A stretch of DNA of 64,000 bases. It comes from Crystallibacter degradans. GTDB lineage: Bacteria; Actinomycetota; Actinomycetes; Actinomycetales; Micrococcaceae. This document shows, in pieces, positions 56,276 to 64,000 of this stretch (within the stretch, counting starts at the first letter, position 1; every line of letters starts with the position of its first letter). The notes beneath the pieces were generated by a model. That model saw nothing but the letters and a program-made list of their open reading frames with translations, was not told the DNA's origin and made no database searches. Where the stretch lies: assembly GCF_012952295.1 (NCBI RefSeq), contig NZ_JABBCH010000011.1:62001-126000 (forward strand), written 5' to 3'. The position numbers and the translations under genes are program-made.

Positions 56276-59200
56276 TTAGAAAAGCTGGTCGACTACGCGT
56301 TCTGCGGCATGCCCATCGTCCCTAGGTGCAAATCTAGCCACGAAGGATTCATGCTTCGCTTCGCGTTCAGGATCCGGAAGTGACGTCGCCTCAATCGCTT
56401 TATACAGAGACTCCTCGGTTTCAACGATAGGCCCGGGAAGTTCGGTGTTGTAGTCGAGGTAGAAGCCACGGAGCGTGTCCCGGTATAGTTCCAGGTCGTA
56501 GGCGTAAAAGATGATCGGACGACGCAATATCGAAAAGTCGAAGAACACCGATGAGTAGTCTGTCACCAAGATGTCACTTGCCAAATATAGCTCCTGAATT
56601 TCAGGGTAGGCCGAGACATCTAGGACCGCATCCCGCGCGCTTTCAGGGATTTGAATTTTATTGCTGACCAGCACATGCATGCGGAGCAGAAGAACTGTAT
56701 CGGTTCCAAACCGTTGGTGAAAGCGCTCCAGTTCGAAGGGCAACTCGAAAGAGAATTTGCCAGCCCCACTGCTTTCTGAATCGCGGAAAGTAGGCGCATA
56801 GAGCACTACCCGTTTGTTCTCGGGGATGCCTAGTTTTCGACGCATCTGCTCGCCTATTCCACCGCTCTCTCCGGCGACTAGAATATCGTTCCGCGGATAG
56901 CCTTCCTCAAGTACCTTCCCCTCGTATTTAAAGGCGCTACGGAAGACTGCGGTCGCATAAGGACTAGGCGAAAGTAGCACGCTCCATTGCCGCACCGCAT
57001 TGCTAACCCTACGAAGGTAATCCTCGTCGCGGCCATGGACCTCTGCTAAATCATGGAGCATACGCTTCAGCGGTGTCCCATGCCAGGTCTGGACCATAAT
57101 GGCATCTTTTCGACGTCGTATATAGTGAGGAAAGTTCTGGTTATTAACCCAGTACTTGGCCTTGCCGAGATACCAGTAGTATTCCGGGGACAGCCTCTTC
57201 ACCACGCGGGTGTTCGTGTCCCATAGCGGCAACTTCCCCCCGTAGATCCAGATCTTGGTACGCGGGTCTTTTCGCTTCAAAAGCTCTTCATAGATATAAC
57301 GGGGACTATCCGCGTACTGTTTTCCCAGACCGCTCTCGAAAACGATGAGATTGTCATCCATCGGCGTGCGCAGCACGAACTTGTAGAACTGACGCATGGA
57401 CGGGAAATAGAAACGGCTTCGTCGAAAGCGATCAAACGCCCGTTCCCCGAATTCCGGGTCAATAAATTTGCGCAATCGGGATTCGGCCGGCTTGGCTTCC
57501 CGGACTGCCTCGAAGATTCGACTGCAATTCTTCTGATCGCGATACGTTAGAAAACGCCGAGCACGCCCCACGTAATCCTCGGGCATCCGACATCCCGAGG
57601 CTAAGGTTTCAACAAGCCCAGCCATCAGGGAGTCAAGATCAAATGAGATGCGGCCGGGCAGCTCGGCATCGAGGTCGAGGTGAGACCCCCTCCGGCCCAG
57701 GAAGCGTTCCCTATCGAACTGGTAATAATGGACGGGCTTCTGCAGAAAACTGAAATCAAAGCCCACGCTAGAGTAGTCGGTCACCATTACTGCGCTTTGC
57801 TTAAGCAGGTATTGGACATCCACTTCGCCTTGAGAAATGACACGCGCAGGAACACCCTCGAAGTGGTGGCGGAACTGCTGCATGTTCGGATGCAGGCAGA
57901 AAATGATCTCGGCGCCGGACCGCTCCACAAGCTCCCGCAGGCGCGGATCGTGCAACAGTTCATTCCATGCCTGGAAGTACTCCGATTCGATAAATACTGA
58001 AGGATCTTGCAGCCAGTCCCGCCAGGTCGGAATGACAAGAATCTGCTTAGGTTTGACCGCTACGTCTCCGGCGAACAGCGCATCGAAGCGGGACAGACCG
58101 GTAACGACCACGTCCTTGTCGGCGTATCCGAAGTCGCCAACGATGAATTCCTTCTCACGCTCAGAACTCACGACGAAGACGTCAGTGTCGAAGCCGGGCG
58201 CTCTCTTTCCGTAATTGGGAACCATCCATTTGGTTCCCATGACGCCATGCTGGAGAAAGACCTTGACCCCGACCACGGCCCTACGGAACTGAGGAAGCCA
58301 CGTCGGGTAGAGAAAGTCCGGATGATGCGAACCGATGAACCGTTCCGCTTGTAGGGCGAGTTCAAAGTGGAGTTTGGACCGGTATGCAACGATATTGCCC
58401 AATCCGTCCAGGTTTCGGGCTTCGGGTGAGGCAGGATCGATCACATAGTAGGCGTCTATTTCCGGTTTGTGTTCGCGCAGATACCGGAAAAAGTGCAGGC
58501 CGGTGTCCTGCGCCTTATAGGGGCGCTCCCCCACCAACCACACCGGTTTGCCTTTCTTCCTCCTGGATATAGGCATCCGTGTCTTCTTCTGCAAATATTC
58601 GAAGGCGTCAGTATCCAGCAGTTCTAAGTGGAACGAGGTCTTCTTGGCCTTGAACGTGTAGTACGGGGTGATACACAAGGTCTTATCGCCACGATTTTGC
58701 CAGCCGGCCCGTGACATTTTCCGAACCACGTATTTGGTCCTGCCGACCCGCACACGATGGGGATCCTCGGCACCACTCTCGTGGACTTCTAGCCATGCAT
58801 CGAGCGTATCGTCGGCAGATAGTTGCTCGTTGGAAAAAGTCCCGAGGTCCAGTCGGGCCCGGAGCTTATATTCACGTAAGCCAAAGCGCTTGGCGGTACT
58901 CTCCTCATCCAGCTTAATGTTAGTGGCGGCGGCAACGTACCGAAAGCCGCTTTCCCGTCCGACAAGTACAAGTTCGGCCTTGGTAGGACTCCCGTGCCTG
59001 GCCACAAGCCGGGCGGAAAGCCGGATCGAGCCACCGGCAACTGACAAACGCTTTACATAAACCGCGTTGTATGGCTTAAGAACCCGGTTGAGGGCCAGAG
59101 TAAGGAAGCCTTTGCGGTTGACGTAACCGACCATCGTGTTGTCTGCGGCAGAGACGGTTCGTAGCAAGCCAACCTTGGTACGCCGAAAGCGTCCGAATGC

Positions 59201-59722
59201 TAGTCGCGCGGTGCACACAGCATCCGGTTCCACCGCGCCCGATTCTAATCCTTCGCGAAATTCCGCAAAGGACATCCCTACTTCAGCCCCACCGGCCACA
59301 CTGATGTGTCGGCTGTATCGCGGAATATCGATCGCAGAGCACGAAATTTCCAAGAACAAAGGGAGCAATCCATCAGCATCTGAGTCAAGTTCATGATAAA
59401 TCTGTGCCGTGTCTATCTGCAGAGGCAGGTCTCCCGCCAGCCGTTCAAGGTCCACCGATGCAATGAAGGACTTGTAGCCTGAACCGGGAGGCTTTCCGGT
59501 CGCTTCCGCACCAACCAACCTGATCCAGGATTCGCCCGCATGCAGTGCCCATAGGGCCACCGGAGTGAGCCCATGGCTCACCGTGAATTCTGAAGTGAGT
59601 ATCGAGCCGTCCTGAGAAATGGCTAGTTCGCTTAGTTCTTGTCGCGCCGATCCGGAACCAGGATCCAGAAGACGCTCCACCTTCGACCTAGCTTTTGATA
59701 ACGCAGATTTCGGATCAGACAT
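56276..59722 (-). CDS. Double-headed CDP-glycerol glycerophosphotransferase (TagF-like), two catalytic domains
   Basis: A 1148-aa protein with two complete Glyphos_transf (TagF/TagB) domains. Domain 1 (about residues 390-740) has FLQHGVMGTKW near 488, GLSRFDALF, IIFCLHPN and MVTDYSSVGFDF near 647. Domain 2 (about 790-1148) has QTWHGTPLKRM near 877, GYPRNDILV, VLYAPTFRD and LVTDYSSVFFDFS near 1054. The first 390 residues are beta-rich and unfamiliar. TagF enzymes polymerise glycerol- or ribitol-phosphate from CDP-alditols at the membrane; two heads suggest two different transfers. A/T-rich codons are more frequent than in the housekeeping genes. Its ATG overlaps the Stealth gene stop by 1 bp (TAATG). 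Confidence 0.92.
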   Translation of the reverse strand: MSDPKSALSKARSKVERLLDPGSGSARQELSELAISQDGSILTSEFTVSHGLTPVALWALHAGESWIRLVGAEATGKPPGSGYKSFIASVDLERLAGDLPLQIDTAQIYHELDSDADGLLPLFLEISCSAIDIPRYSRHISVAGGAEVGMSFAEFREGLESGAVEPDAVCTARLAFGRFRRTKVGLLRTVSAADNTMVGYVNRKGFLTLALNRVLKPYNAVYVKRLSVAGGSIRLSARLVARHGSPTKAELVLVGRESGFRYVAAATNIKLDEESTAKRFGLREYKLRARLDLGTFSNEQLSADDTLDAWLEVHESGAEDPHRVRVGRTKYVVRKMSRAGWQNRGDKTLCITPYYTFKAKKTSFHLELLDTDAFEYLQKKTRMPISRRKKGKPVWLVGERPYKAQDTGLHFFRYLREHKPEIDAYYVIDPASPEARNLDGLGNIVAYRSKLHFELALQAERFIGSHHPDFLYPTWLPQFRRAVVGVKVFLQHGVMGTKWMVPNYGKRAPGFDTDVFVVSSEREKEFIVGDFGYADKDVVVTGLSRFDALFAGDVAVKPKQILVIPTWRDWLQDPSVFIESEYFQAWNELLHDPRLRELVERSGAEIIFCLHPNMQQFRHHFEGVPARVISQGEVDVQYLLKQSAVMVTDYSSVGFDFSFLQKPVHYYQFDRERFLGRRGSHLDLDAELPGRISFDLDSLMAGLVETLASGCRMPEDYVGRARRFLTYRDQKNCSRIFEAVREAKPAESRLRKFIDPEFGERAFDRFRRSRFYFPSMRQFYKFVLRTPMDDNLIVFESGLGKQYADSPRYIYEELLKRKDPRTKIWIYGGKLPLWDTNTRVVKRLSPEYYWYLGKAKYWVNNQNFPHYIRRRKDAIMVQTWHGTPLKRMLHDLAEVHGRDEDYLRRVSNAVRQWSVLLSPSPYATAVFRSAFKYEGKVLEEGYPRNDILVAGESGGIGEQMRRKLGIPENKRVVLYAPTFRDSESSGAGKFSFELPFELERFHQRFGTDTVLLLRMHVLVSNKIQIPESARDAVLDVSAYPEIQELYLASDILVTDYSSVFFDFSILRRPIIFYAYDLELYRDTLRGFYLDYNTELPGPIVETEESLYKAIEATSLPDPEREAKHESFVARFAPRDDGHAAERVVDQLF

Positions 59723-61248
59723 TACTCTCCTAGTTCGAAGGAACTGGGGACGGGAAAATAGGCGCGTAGGAACTGCTGCACGAGTTGATCCTGCGCGGCC
59801 GGGTCAATGGAGGAACCGCCGATTTCATTGAGACAGAAAACATCGGCATCGCGGTCTCTCAGAAGCCGAAGCATCTTCGCTTGAGCGGATGCCTCCCCTA
59901 TATCGCAATAGCGGTACTTCAGGGTGCCAGGTACCGCCGCGCCAATCATGTACCCGTAATAGTGGGCCAGCGAGGACGGAATGGATATATCTGACGGACT
60001 TCGGAACTGTGACCGGGACGTTTCCGCATGCTTATCGGGAAAATCCAGTTCCAGCTGATGTAACGTACTCACGCGTTCGGGATGAGCAGCGTGTTTGAAT
60101 TTGAATCGAACTGTGCGGCCAAAGCGTCCCTCAATCAACGCTCGGTTTTGTTTGGCAGCACTGTCGACCGGGAGATCAGCTAAATTCGGCAGCTCTTCAT
60201 CGACCTCTTGCTCAGAGAGGAAGAACCGGGTGAGCCCACTACCCTCGAAAAACAATTCGGGCTTGACCTGGCGACCGAAGAAGACGTCGTCGTTCAGATA
60301 GAGGAAGTGTTCACTCAGCCCGACAATATGATGCAGTCGGGCTTCTATCGCATGTGAGTTGAAAGTGGGCAGCGCGCCTTCCGGGAAAATTTCCCGATGG
60401 TCGACCACTGTGACGCGCTGGTTCGAGGCGTCGAGCCATTCCGGAACTTGTCCTGCGGTCACGAGGTAAATGTGGTTGATCCACGGGGCAAAATAATCCA
60501 GTGAGCGCAGCGAATAACGCAGTTCGTCGTGTGAGCGGTACCGCTCCTCGTTGGCAGAATATTCATTCAGTCCGCTCAGATGCATCTGGGAAAGCGCGTC
60601 AGTCTTTCGCGTTTGCCACTCTGGGTCGCCGCCGTCGACCCAGGTATAGACAGCATCAACTGGTTCCAGCAGCTCAGTAACAGATGCATAATCGGTCTGT
60701 CCCGGCTTCACTATGACCTCGCAGCCAAGATCGCTGCCAGCGAGCACCAGGTCGTCAGCCGACTGCGGCTCAAACACAGTTATCTGAGTACTATCGAATT
60801 GATCGAGCTCGCGGAGCAACATGGGGCCATTCTGGCGCAGTTTTACATATACAGGACGACCAACAGAGATTTCCTTGAGGGCATCTACCAGTTGCACCAA
60901 CTGGCCGATACCAACCGCCAACGATGCAGGCTTGTTTGGGTTGGGCTGATCGACCTGATACTCGATGCTGGCGATGTCTGCCGCCAGCAGGACCAAATCA
61001 CGGTTTGCCCTGATGGCTTCCACAGCTGAAAACCGTTCGACTGGCCGCGTCATGAGAATTGATCCGCCGGATAGCACAGGAACCGTCGGGCCTCTCATGC
61101 CTGCCAGCTCGGCGCGAGCCAGAAAACGAGCGGTAGATGAGCGCAATGAAACCTGCAGCCGTGTCCTGCCGTGGAACAGGTCGAAAGCAGTCTGGACGAC
61201 GGGCTGCGGCAAGATACGTGCAATGGCGCCACGCAGTCCAGCGATCAT
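59722..61248 (-). CDS. Stealth family sugar-phosphate transferase
   Basis: A 508-aa member of the Stealth family, which transfers hexose-1-phosphate to build phosphodiester-linked capsule or wall polysaccharides. The conserved regions appear in order: CR1 DAVYTWVDGGDPEW near residue 200, CR2 YRSHDELRYSLRSLDYFAPWI, CR3 FNSHAIEARLHHIVGLSEHF with YLNDDVFFG, and CR4 near the C-terminus (CLNEIGGSS). The N-terminal 190 residues are an accessory region. The frame opens at 61278; AAGGA 6 bp before ATG 61248 gives the start. It is translationally coupled to the double TagF-like gene. Confidence 0.92.
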   Translation of the reverse strand: MIAGLRGAIARILPQPVVQTAFDLFHGRTRLQVSLRSSTARFLARAELAGMRGPTVPVLSGGSILMTRPVERFSAVEAIRANRDLVLLAADIASIEYQVDQPNPNKPASLAVGIGQLVQLVDALKEISVGRPVYVKLRQNGPMLLRELDQFDSTQITVFEPQSADDLVLAGSDLGCEVIVKPGQTDYASVTELLEPVDAVYTWVDGGDPEWQTRKTDALSQMHLSGLNEYSANEERYRSHDELRYSLRSLDYFAPWINHIYLVTAGQVPEWLDASNQRVTVVDHREIFPEGALPTFNSHAIEARLHHIVGLSEHFLYLNDDVFFGRQVKPELFFEGSGLTRFFLSEQEVDEELPNLADLPVDSAAKQNRALIEGRFGRTVRFKFKHAAHPERVSTLHQLELDFPDKHAETSRSQFRSPSDISIPSSLAHYYGYMIGAAVPGTLKYRYCDIGEASAQAKMLRLLRDRDADVFCLNEIGGSSIDPAAQDQLVQQFLRAYFPVPSSFELGE

Positions 61249-61400
61249 TAATTCCTTCCGAAGCACAATAGTCCCCAAGGGCCACCCAAGATTCGTTACA
61301 GTTTACCAACAGAAAGCTGAACGGATTATGGATTCTGCAGATGCTCTCCCTAGCTGCTTCGATACGCTGGACGCTTCCCGATCCTCTAACAGGAGACTCT

Positions 61401-62603
61401 GTGTCACTCACTGCAAAGGCCCGTAGGGGCTTGAAGCTCATAGCCGACATTACCGGCAACTTCTTGTTGGATAAGAGGGTGCGCCGACAGTTGAGTGCCC
61501 GAAACCCGACTACGCCTGCCCAGTATGAAGCCATTCTGTACTTTGCCGATGACCCCTCCAGCGCTTATCAGGTCCGGCAATGGTTCGGTCCCATGCGCAA
61601 GCTGTCCGAACGACATCCGGTGGCTGTCCTGGTTCACAAGGCGACAACCGCCGCGGCCATCATGAAGGATTGCCCGCTGCCGGTTTACTTGACGAGCGGC
61701 ATCAATGAGGTTGAACAGTTCGTTAATGCCCACGGAGTACGCGCCGTGTTTTACGTCAACAACAACCAGGCCAACTTCACAGTCCTGCGACTGACGGGCC
61801 CGGCCCATATTCACCTGAGCCACGGGGAGAGCGACAAGGTCTCGATGGCTTCCAACCAGCTCAAAGCTTATGACTTCTCGTTCATTGCCGGTGAGGCATC
61901 TAGACAGCGTATACTCGCCAACGTCCCCCGTTTGGATCCCGATAAGCTGGTTGAAATCGGGCGTCCGCAACTCGACGATGTCGTAGAGACTCCACCTAGT
62001 AACGACGCCGGACGAGTCAAAGTGCTTTACGCCCCTACATGGGAGGGCGACCGTGATGCTATGGCCTACGGTTCCGTAGTCTCCCATGGCCCGGCGCTTG
62101 TTCGTGCGCTCCTTGCCGATCCACGCTACCGCCTGATTTTCCGGCCTCATCCCCGTACTGGCGTCCGTCTTCGTACACATGGCGAATCTGTAAAACTGAT
62201 CGATTCGCTGATCGCCTCGGCAGTGAAGAAGTCTCCGGATGCCGGGCATTACCGTGACCACGATCCGGATTTCAATGGGGCTATGGCGCACGCTGACATC
62301 TGCATATGTGATATTTCGGCGATGGCAATGGACTGGCTCCCGCGTGGCAAACCCTTGCTGATTACCAAGCCCATCGAACCGGCGGCCGTTGTCGACCCTA
62401 GGGGAATCACGAGCGTTGTACCTGTGCTGGAAGCGGCTGACGCGGATCGGACGCCCTCCGTGCTGGACGATCTACGGTCCCGTCCCATCAGCGTCGAGCA
62501 ACTGGATTTGATCAGGCATCACTTCGGAGAGACGGACGCTGGTGCAAGCACCCAGCGATTCCTCCTGGCCGTCGATAGAGCCATGCAGGAGTCAAGCTTG
62601 TAG
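61401..62603 (+). CDS. CDP-glycerol glycerophosphotransferase-like protein (single domain)
   Basis: A 400-aa cytosolic protein resembling the TagB/TagF family but more divergent: HLSHGESDKVSMASN stands for the usual QxWHG region, VLYAPTWEGD and FRPHPRTGV follow, then ICDISAMAMDWL stands in place of VTDYSS. The frame opens at 61341, but AGGAG 5-6 bp before GTG 61401 fixes the start. It is divergent from the Stealth gene, sharing a 152-bp promoter region, and followed by the acyltransferase gene. Probably a priming or linkage enzyme of the same wall polymer; this is inference. Confidence 0.85.
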   Translation: MSLTAKARRGLKLIADITGNFLLDKRVRRQLSARNPTTPAQYEAILYFADDPSSAYQVRQWFGPMRKLSERHPVAVLVHKATTAAAIMKDCPLPVYLTSGINEVEQFVNAHGVRAVFYVNNNQANFTVLRLTGPAHIHLSHGESDKVSMASNQLKAYDFSFIAGEASRQRILANVPRLDPDKLVEIGRPQLDDVVETPPSNDAGRVKVLYAPTWEGDRDAMAYGSVVSHGPALVRALLADPRYRLIFRPHPRTGVRLRTHGESVKLIDSLIASAVKKSPDAGHYRDHDPDFNGAMAHADICICDISAMAMDWLPRGKPLLITKPIEPAAVVDPRGITSVVPVLEAADADRTPSVLDDLRSRPISVEQLDLIRHHFGETDAGASTQRFLLAVDRAMQESSL

Positions 62604-62662
62604 AATAGTTCACCATCTGCCGATCCTTTCGCCGAGCTTGCGGCCTTGAAGGAGGAAGAACT

Positions 62663-64000
62663 ATTAGCGAAAACCCACCTACAGCAGCCAAGAACAGCGG
62701 ATTTCGCCCGGATATTCAAGGGCTGAGAGCTCTCGCCGTCTCTCTGGTCGTCATATACCACTTGTGGCCCGAGCGGGTCACAGGCGGCTATGTGGGTGTG
62801 GATGTTTTCTTCGTCATCTCCGGCTTCCTCATTACCTCGCATTTGATCCGGAAGCCCCCGCTAACGGGCAGGGAAATGGCCCAATTCTACGGGCGCAGGA
62901 TCAGAAGACTGCTTCCCGCGTCTTTTGCCGTCCTTGCGGCTACCGCAGTTGCAACGCGCTTGGTTTCCGCTCCCACACAATGGGAAGGCATCGCCAAGGA
63001 AATCATCGCTTCTGCCCTGTACGTCCAGAACTGGGTTCTCGCCGGCAGCTCTGTCGACTACTTGGCTGAAGGCAATGATCCAACGCCAACTCAGCACTTC
63101 TGGTCGCTGGCAGTTGAAGAACAATTCTATTTGGTCTGGCCGCTCGTCATCATGGCCGCTTTCTGGATTGCAGCCAAACGCCGGCTAAGGGCGGGTGTTT
63201 TAGTTCGATACGCAATTGCCGCCGTCGTTGTCATTTCCCTCGTCGTCTCGGTGCTGGCAACGGCGACGGAACCAGGCGCTGCCTACTTCATCACCCCTAC
63301 CAGAATGTGGGAGCTCGCGATCGGTGGTCTGGTCGGTTCCGTCGCCCCGCTGACCGTAAGCCGCCTGAATCCGTCGGCCAACGCGGTACTGGCCTGGGTC
63401 GGGATACTGGCAATTGTGGTGGCGGGCGTAACGTACACCGAGGCCACACCATTCCCCGGTTCTGCAGCGCTTCTTCCCGTCCTCGGTACTGCTTTAGCCA
63501 TCCTCGCAGGTAGTAACAGCAGCTCGTCCCCCACGCGCATCTTCCGTTGGACACCGGTGCAATGGCTGGGCGGGATTTCATACTCCGTCTACCTTTGGCA
63601 TTGGCCCCTTATCGTTCTGGTGCCCTATGTTAGCGGCGGTGAACTGGGGTGGCTGGATAAGGCCGTGATCCTCGTGGCGACCATAGTGCTGGCGGCGCTA
63701 AGCAAGACGTTCATCGAAGACAAGTTCCGTTTCACGAAGTCGGCACAAGGTCTCCTGCCGACGTTCCGGTTTGCCGCGGCAGGAATGATCTTGATGACTG
63801 TGTTGGGTGCAGCACAGCTTGCGGAGGTCAACTATCGCTCGCAACAAGCGGAGCAACGGTTATCGGCAATAGAGACGAGCGGCGGGCCCTGTCTCGGTGC
63901 GGCTGCCATCGCCAAGGGGTTCGATGTCTGCGAGCCGGATCCTACAGCCGAACTAGTTCCGGAGCCAGAGCTGGCGAAGGATGACAGGTCGGATGCCTAT
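62663..64000 (+). CDS. Acyltransferase family 3 (OafA/YrhL-like) membrane protein, partial, apparent ATT start
   Basis: The frame is open from 62609 to the window edge (at least 446 codons from the assigned start). The acyltransferase-3 core is unmistakable: FRPDIQGLRALAVSLVVIYH, GGYVGVDVFFVISGFLI, FYGRRIRRLLPA, HFWSLAVEEQFYLVWP and YSVYLWHWPL, with about ten membrane helices, followed by the start of a probable periplasmic SGNH-type domain (GGPCLGAAA) cut by the edge. No ATG, GTG or TTG lies before the conserved region. A perfect GGAGG (62651-62655) sits 7 bp before an ATT (ISENPPTAAK...), so AUU initiation is inferred. Likely O-acylates a surface glycan. Confidence 0.88.
   Translation, partial: MSENPPTAAKNSGFRPDIQGLRALAVSLVVIYHLWPERVTGGYVGVDVFFVISGFLITSHLIRKPPLTGREMAQFYGRRIRRLLPASFAVLAATAVATRLVSAPTQWEGIAKEIIASALYVQNWVLAGSSVDYLAEGNDPTPTQHFWSLAVEEQFYLVWPLVIMAAFWIAAKRRLRAGVLVRYAIAAVVVISLVVSVLATATEPGAAYFITPTRMWELAIGGLVGSVAPLTVSRLNPSANAVLAWVGILAIVVAGVTYTEATPFPGSAALLPVLGTALAILAGSNSSSSPTRIFRWTPVQWLGGISYSVYLWHWPLIVLVPYVSGGELGWLDKAVILVATIVLAALSKTFIEDKFRFTKSAQGLLPTFRFAAAGMILMTVLGAAQLAEVNYRSQQAEQRLSAIETSGGPCLGAAAIAKGFDVCEPDPTAELVPEPELAKDDRSDAY

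Noticed and set aside
1-64000. CRISPR arrays, insertion sequences, prophage genes, toxin-antitoxin or anti-phage systems
   Set aside because: I looked for repeated spacers, transposase or integrase motifs and paired small ORFs with good start signals and found none that could be supported.

Overview
The window looks like chromosomal DNA of a high-GC Gram-positive actinobacterium, most likely Micrococcaceae (Arthrobacter-like). The evidence is strongly G/C-biased third codon positions with long antisense shadow ORFs, frequent GTG/TTG starts, a translational-type T-box before a eukaryote-like ileS, a paired clpP1-clpP2, a mycothiol-world Rv2466c-like oxidoreductase, a VKOR-type membrane oxidoreductase, and the gene order rplU-rpmA-obgE-proB-proA-nadD. 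No prophage, insertion sequence, CRISPR array or plasmid function is visible.

Layout. 1-8675 is a leftward housekeeping block: rplU, rpmA, obgE, proB, proA, a small membrane protein, nadD and an edge-truncated disordered protein, then a TPP-riboswitch-controlled thiD-tenA fusion. 8924-13384 holds rne and the divergent VKOR gene. 13492-19390 is a leftward ileS-folC-DUF4233-ndk series led by a T-box. 19435-23281 has an SDR, a DUF488 protein and divergent valS. 23574-30108 is the proteostasis block tig / clpP1-clpP2 / clpX-clpX2 / Rv2466c-like, with two complete tandem clpX genes and a ClgR-like site upstream of clpP1. 30163-43751 is mixed housekeeping: tRNA-Pro, tRNA-Gly, nei, rpiB, pepN, a large membrane protein, OsmC, SRPBCC, truncated hemoglobin, thioesterases, ettA, a lipoprotein and ssb.

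From tRNA-Arg (43947) to the right edge the content becomes accessory. It starts with a TagE-like glycosyltransferase, followed by a hexuronate catabolic cluster (uxaC-uxuB, manD-gntK, convergent lacI). Then come a secreted GH25 muramidase carrying ten FG-GAP-type repeats and a wall-polymer locus: a GT2, a double-headed TagF-like polymerase, a Stealth-family phosphotransferase, a single TagF-like enzyme and a membrane O-acyltransferase that runs off the edge.

How the genes work together. uxaC, uxuB and manD convert glucuronate-type hexuronates to 2-keto-3-deoxygluconate. An inverted repeat upstream of both transcription units suggests co-regulation. The TagF-like, Stealth, GT2/GT4 and acyltransferase genes together suggest synthesis and decoration of a phosphodiester-linked (teichoic-acid-like) wall glycopolymer. 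The most notable points are the tandem clpX paralogues, one with an altered RKH substrate loop, the wall-polymer locus with its fused double TagF protein, and an apparent AUU start codon on the acyltransferase gene.
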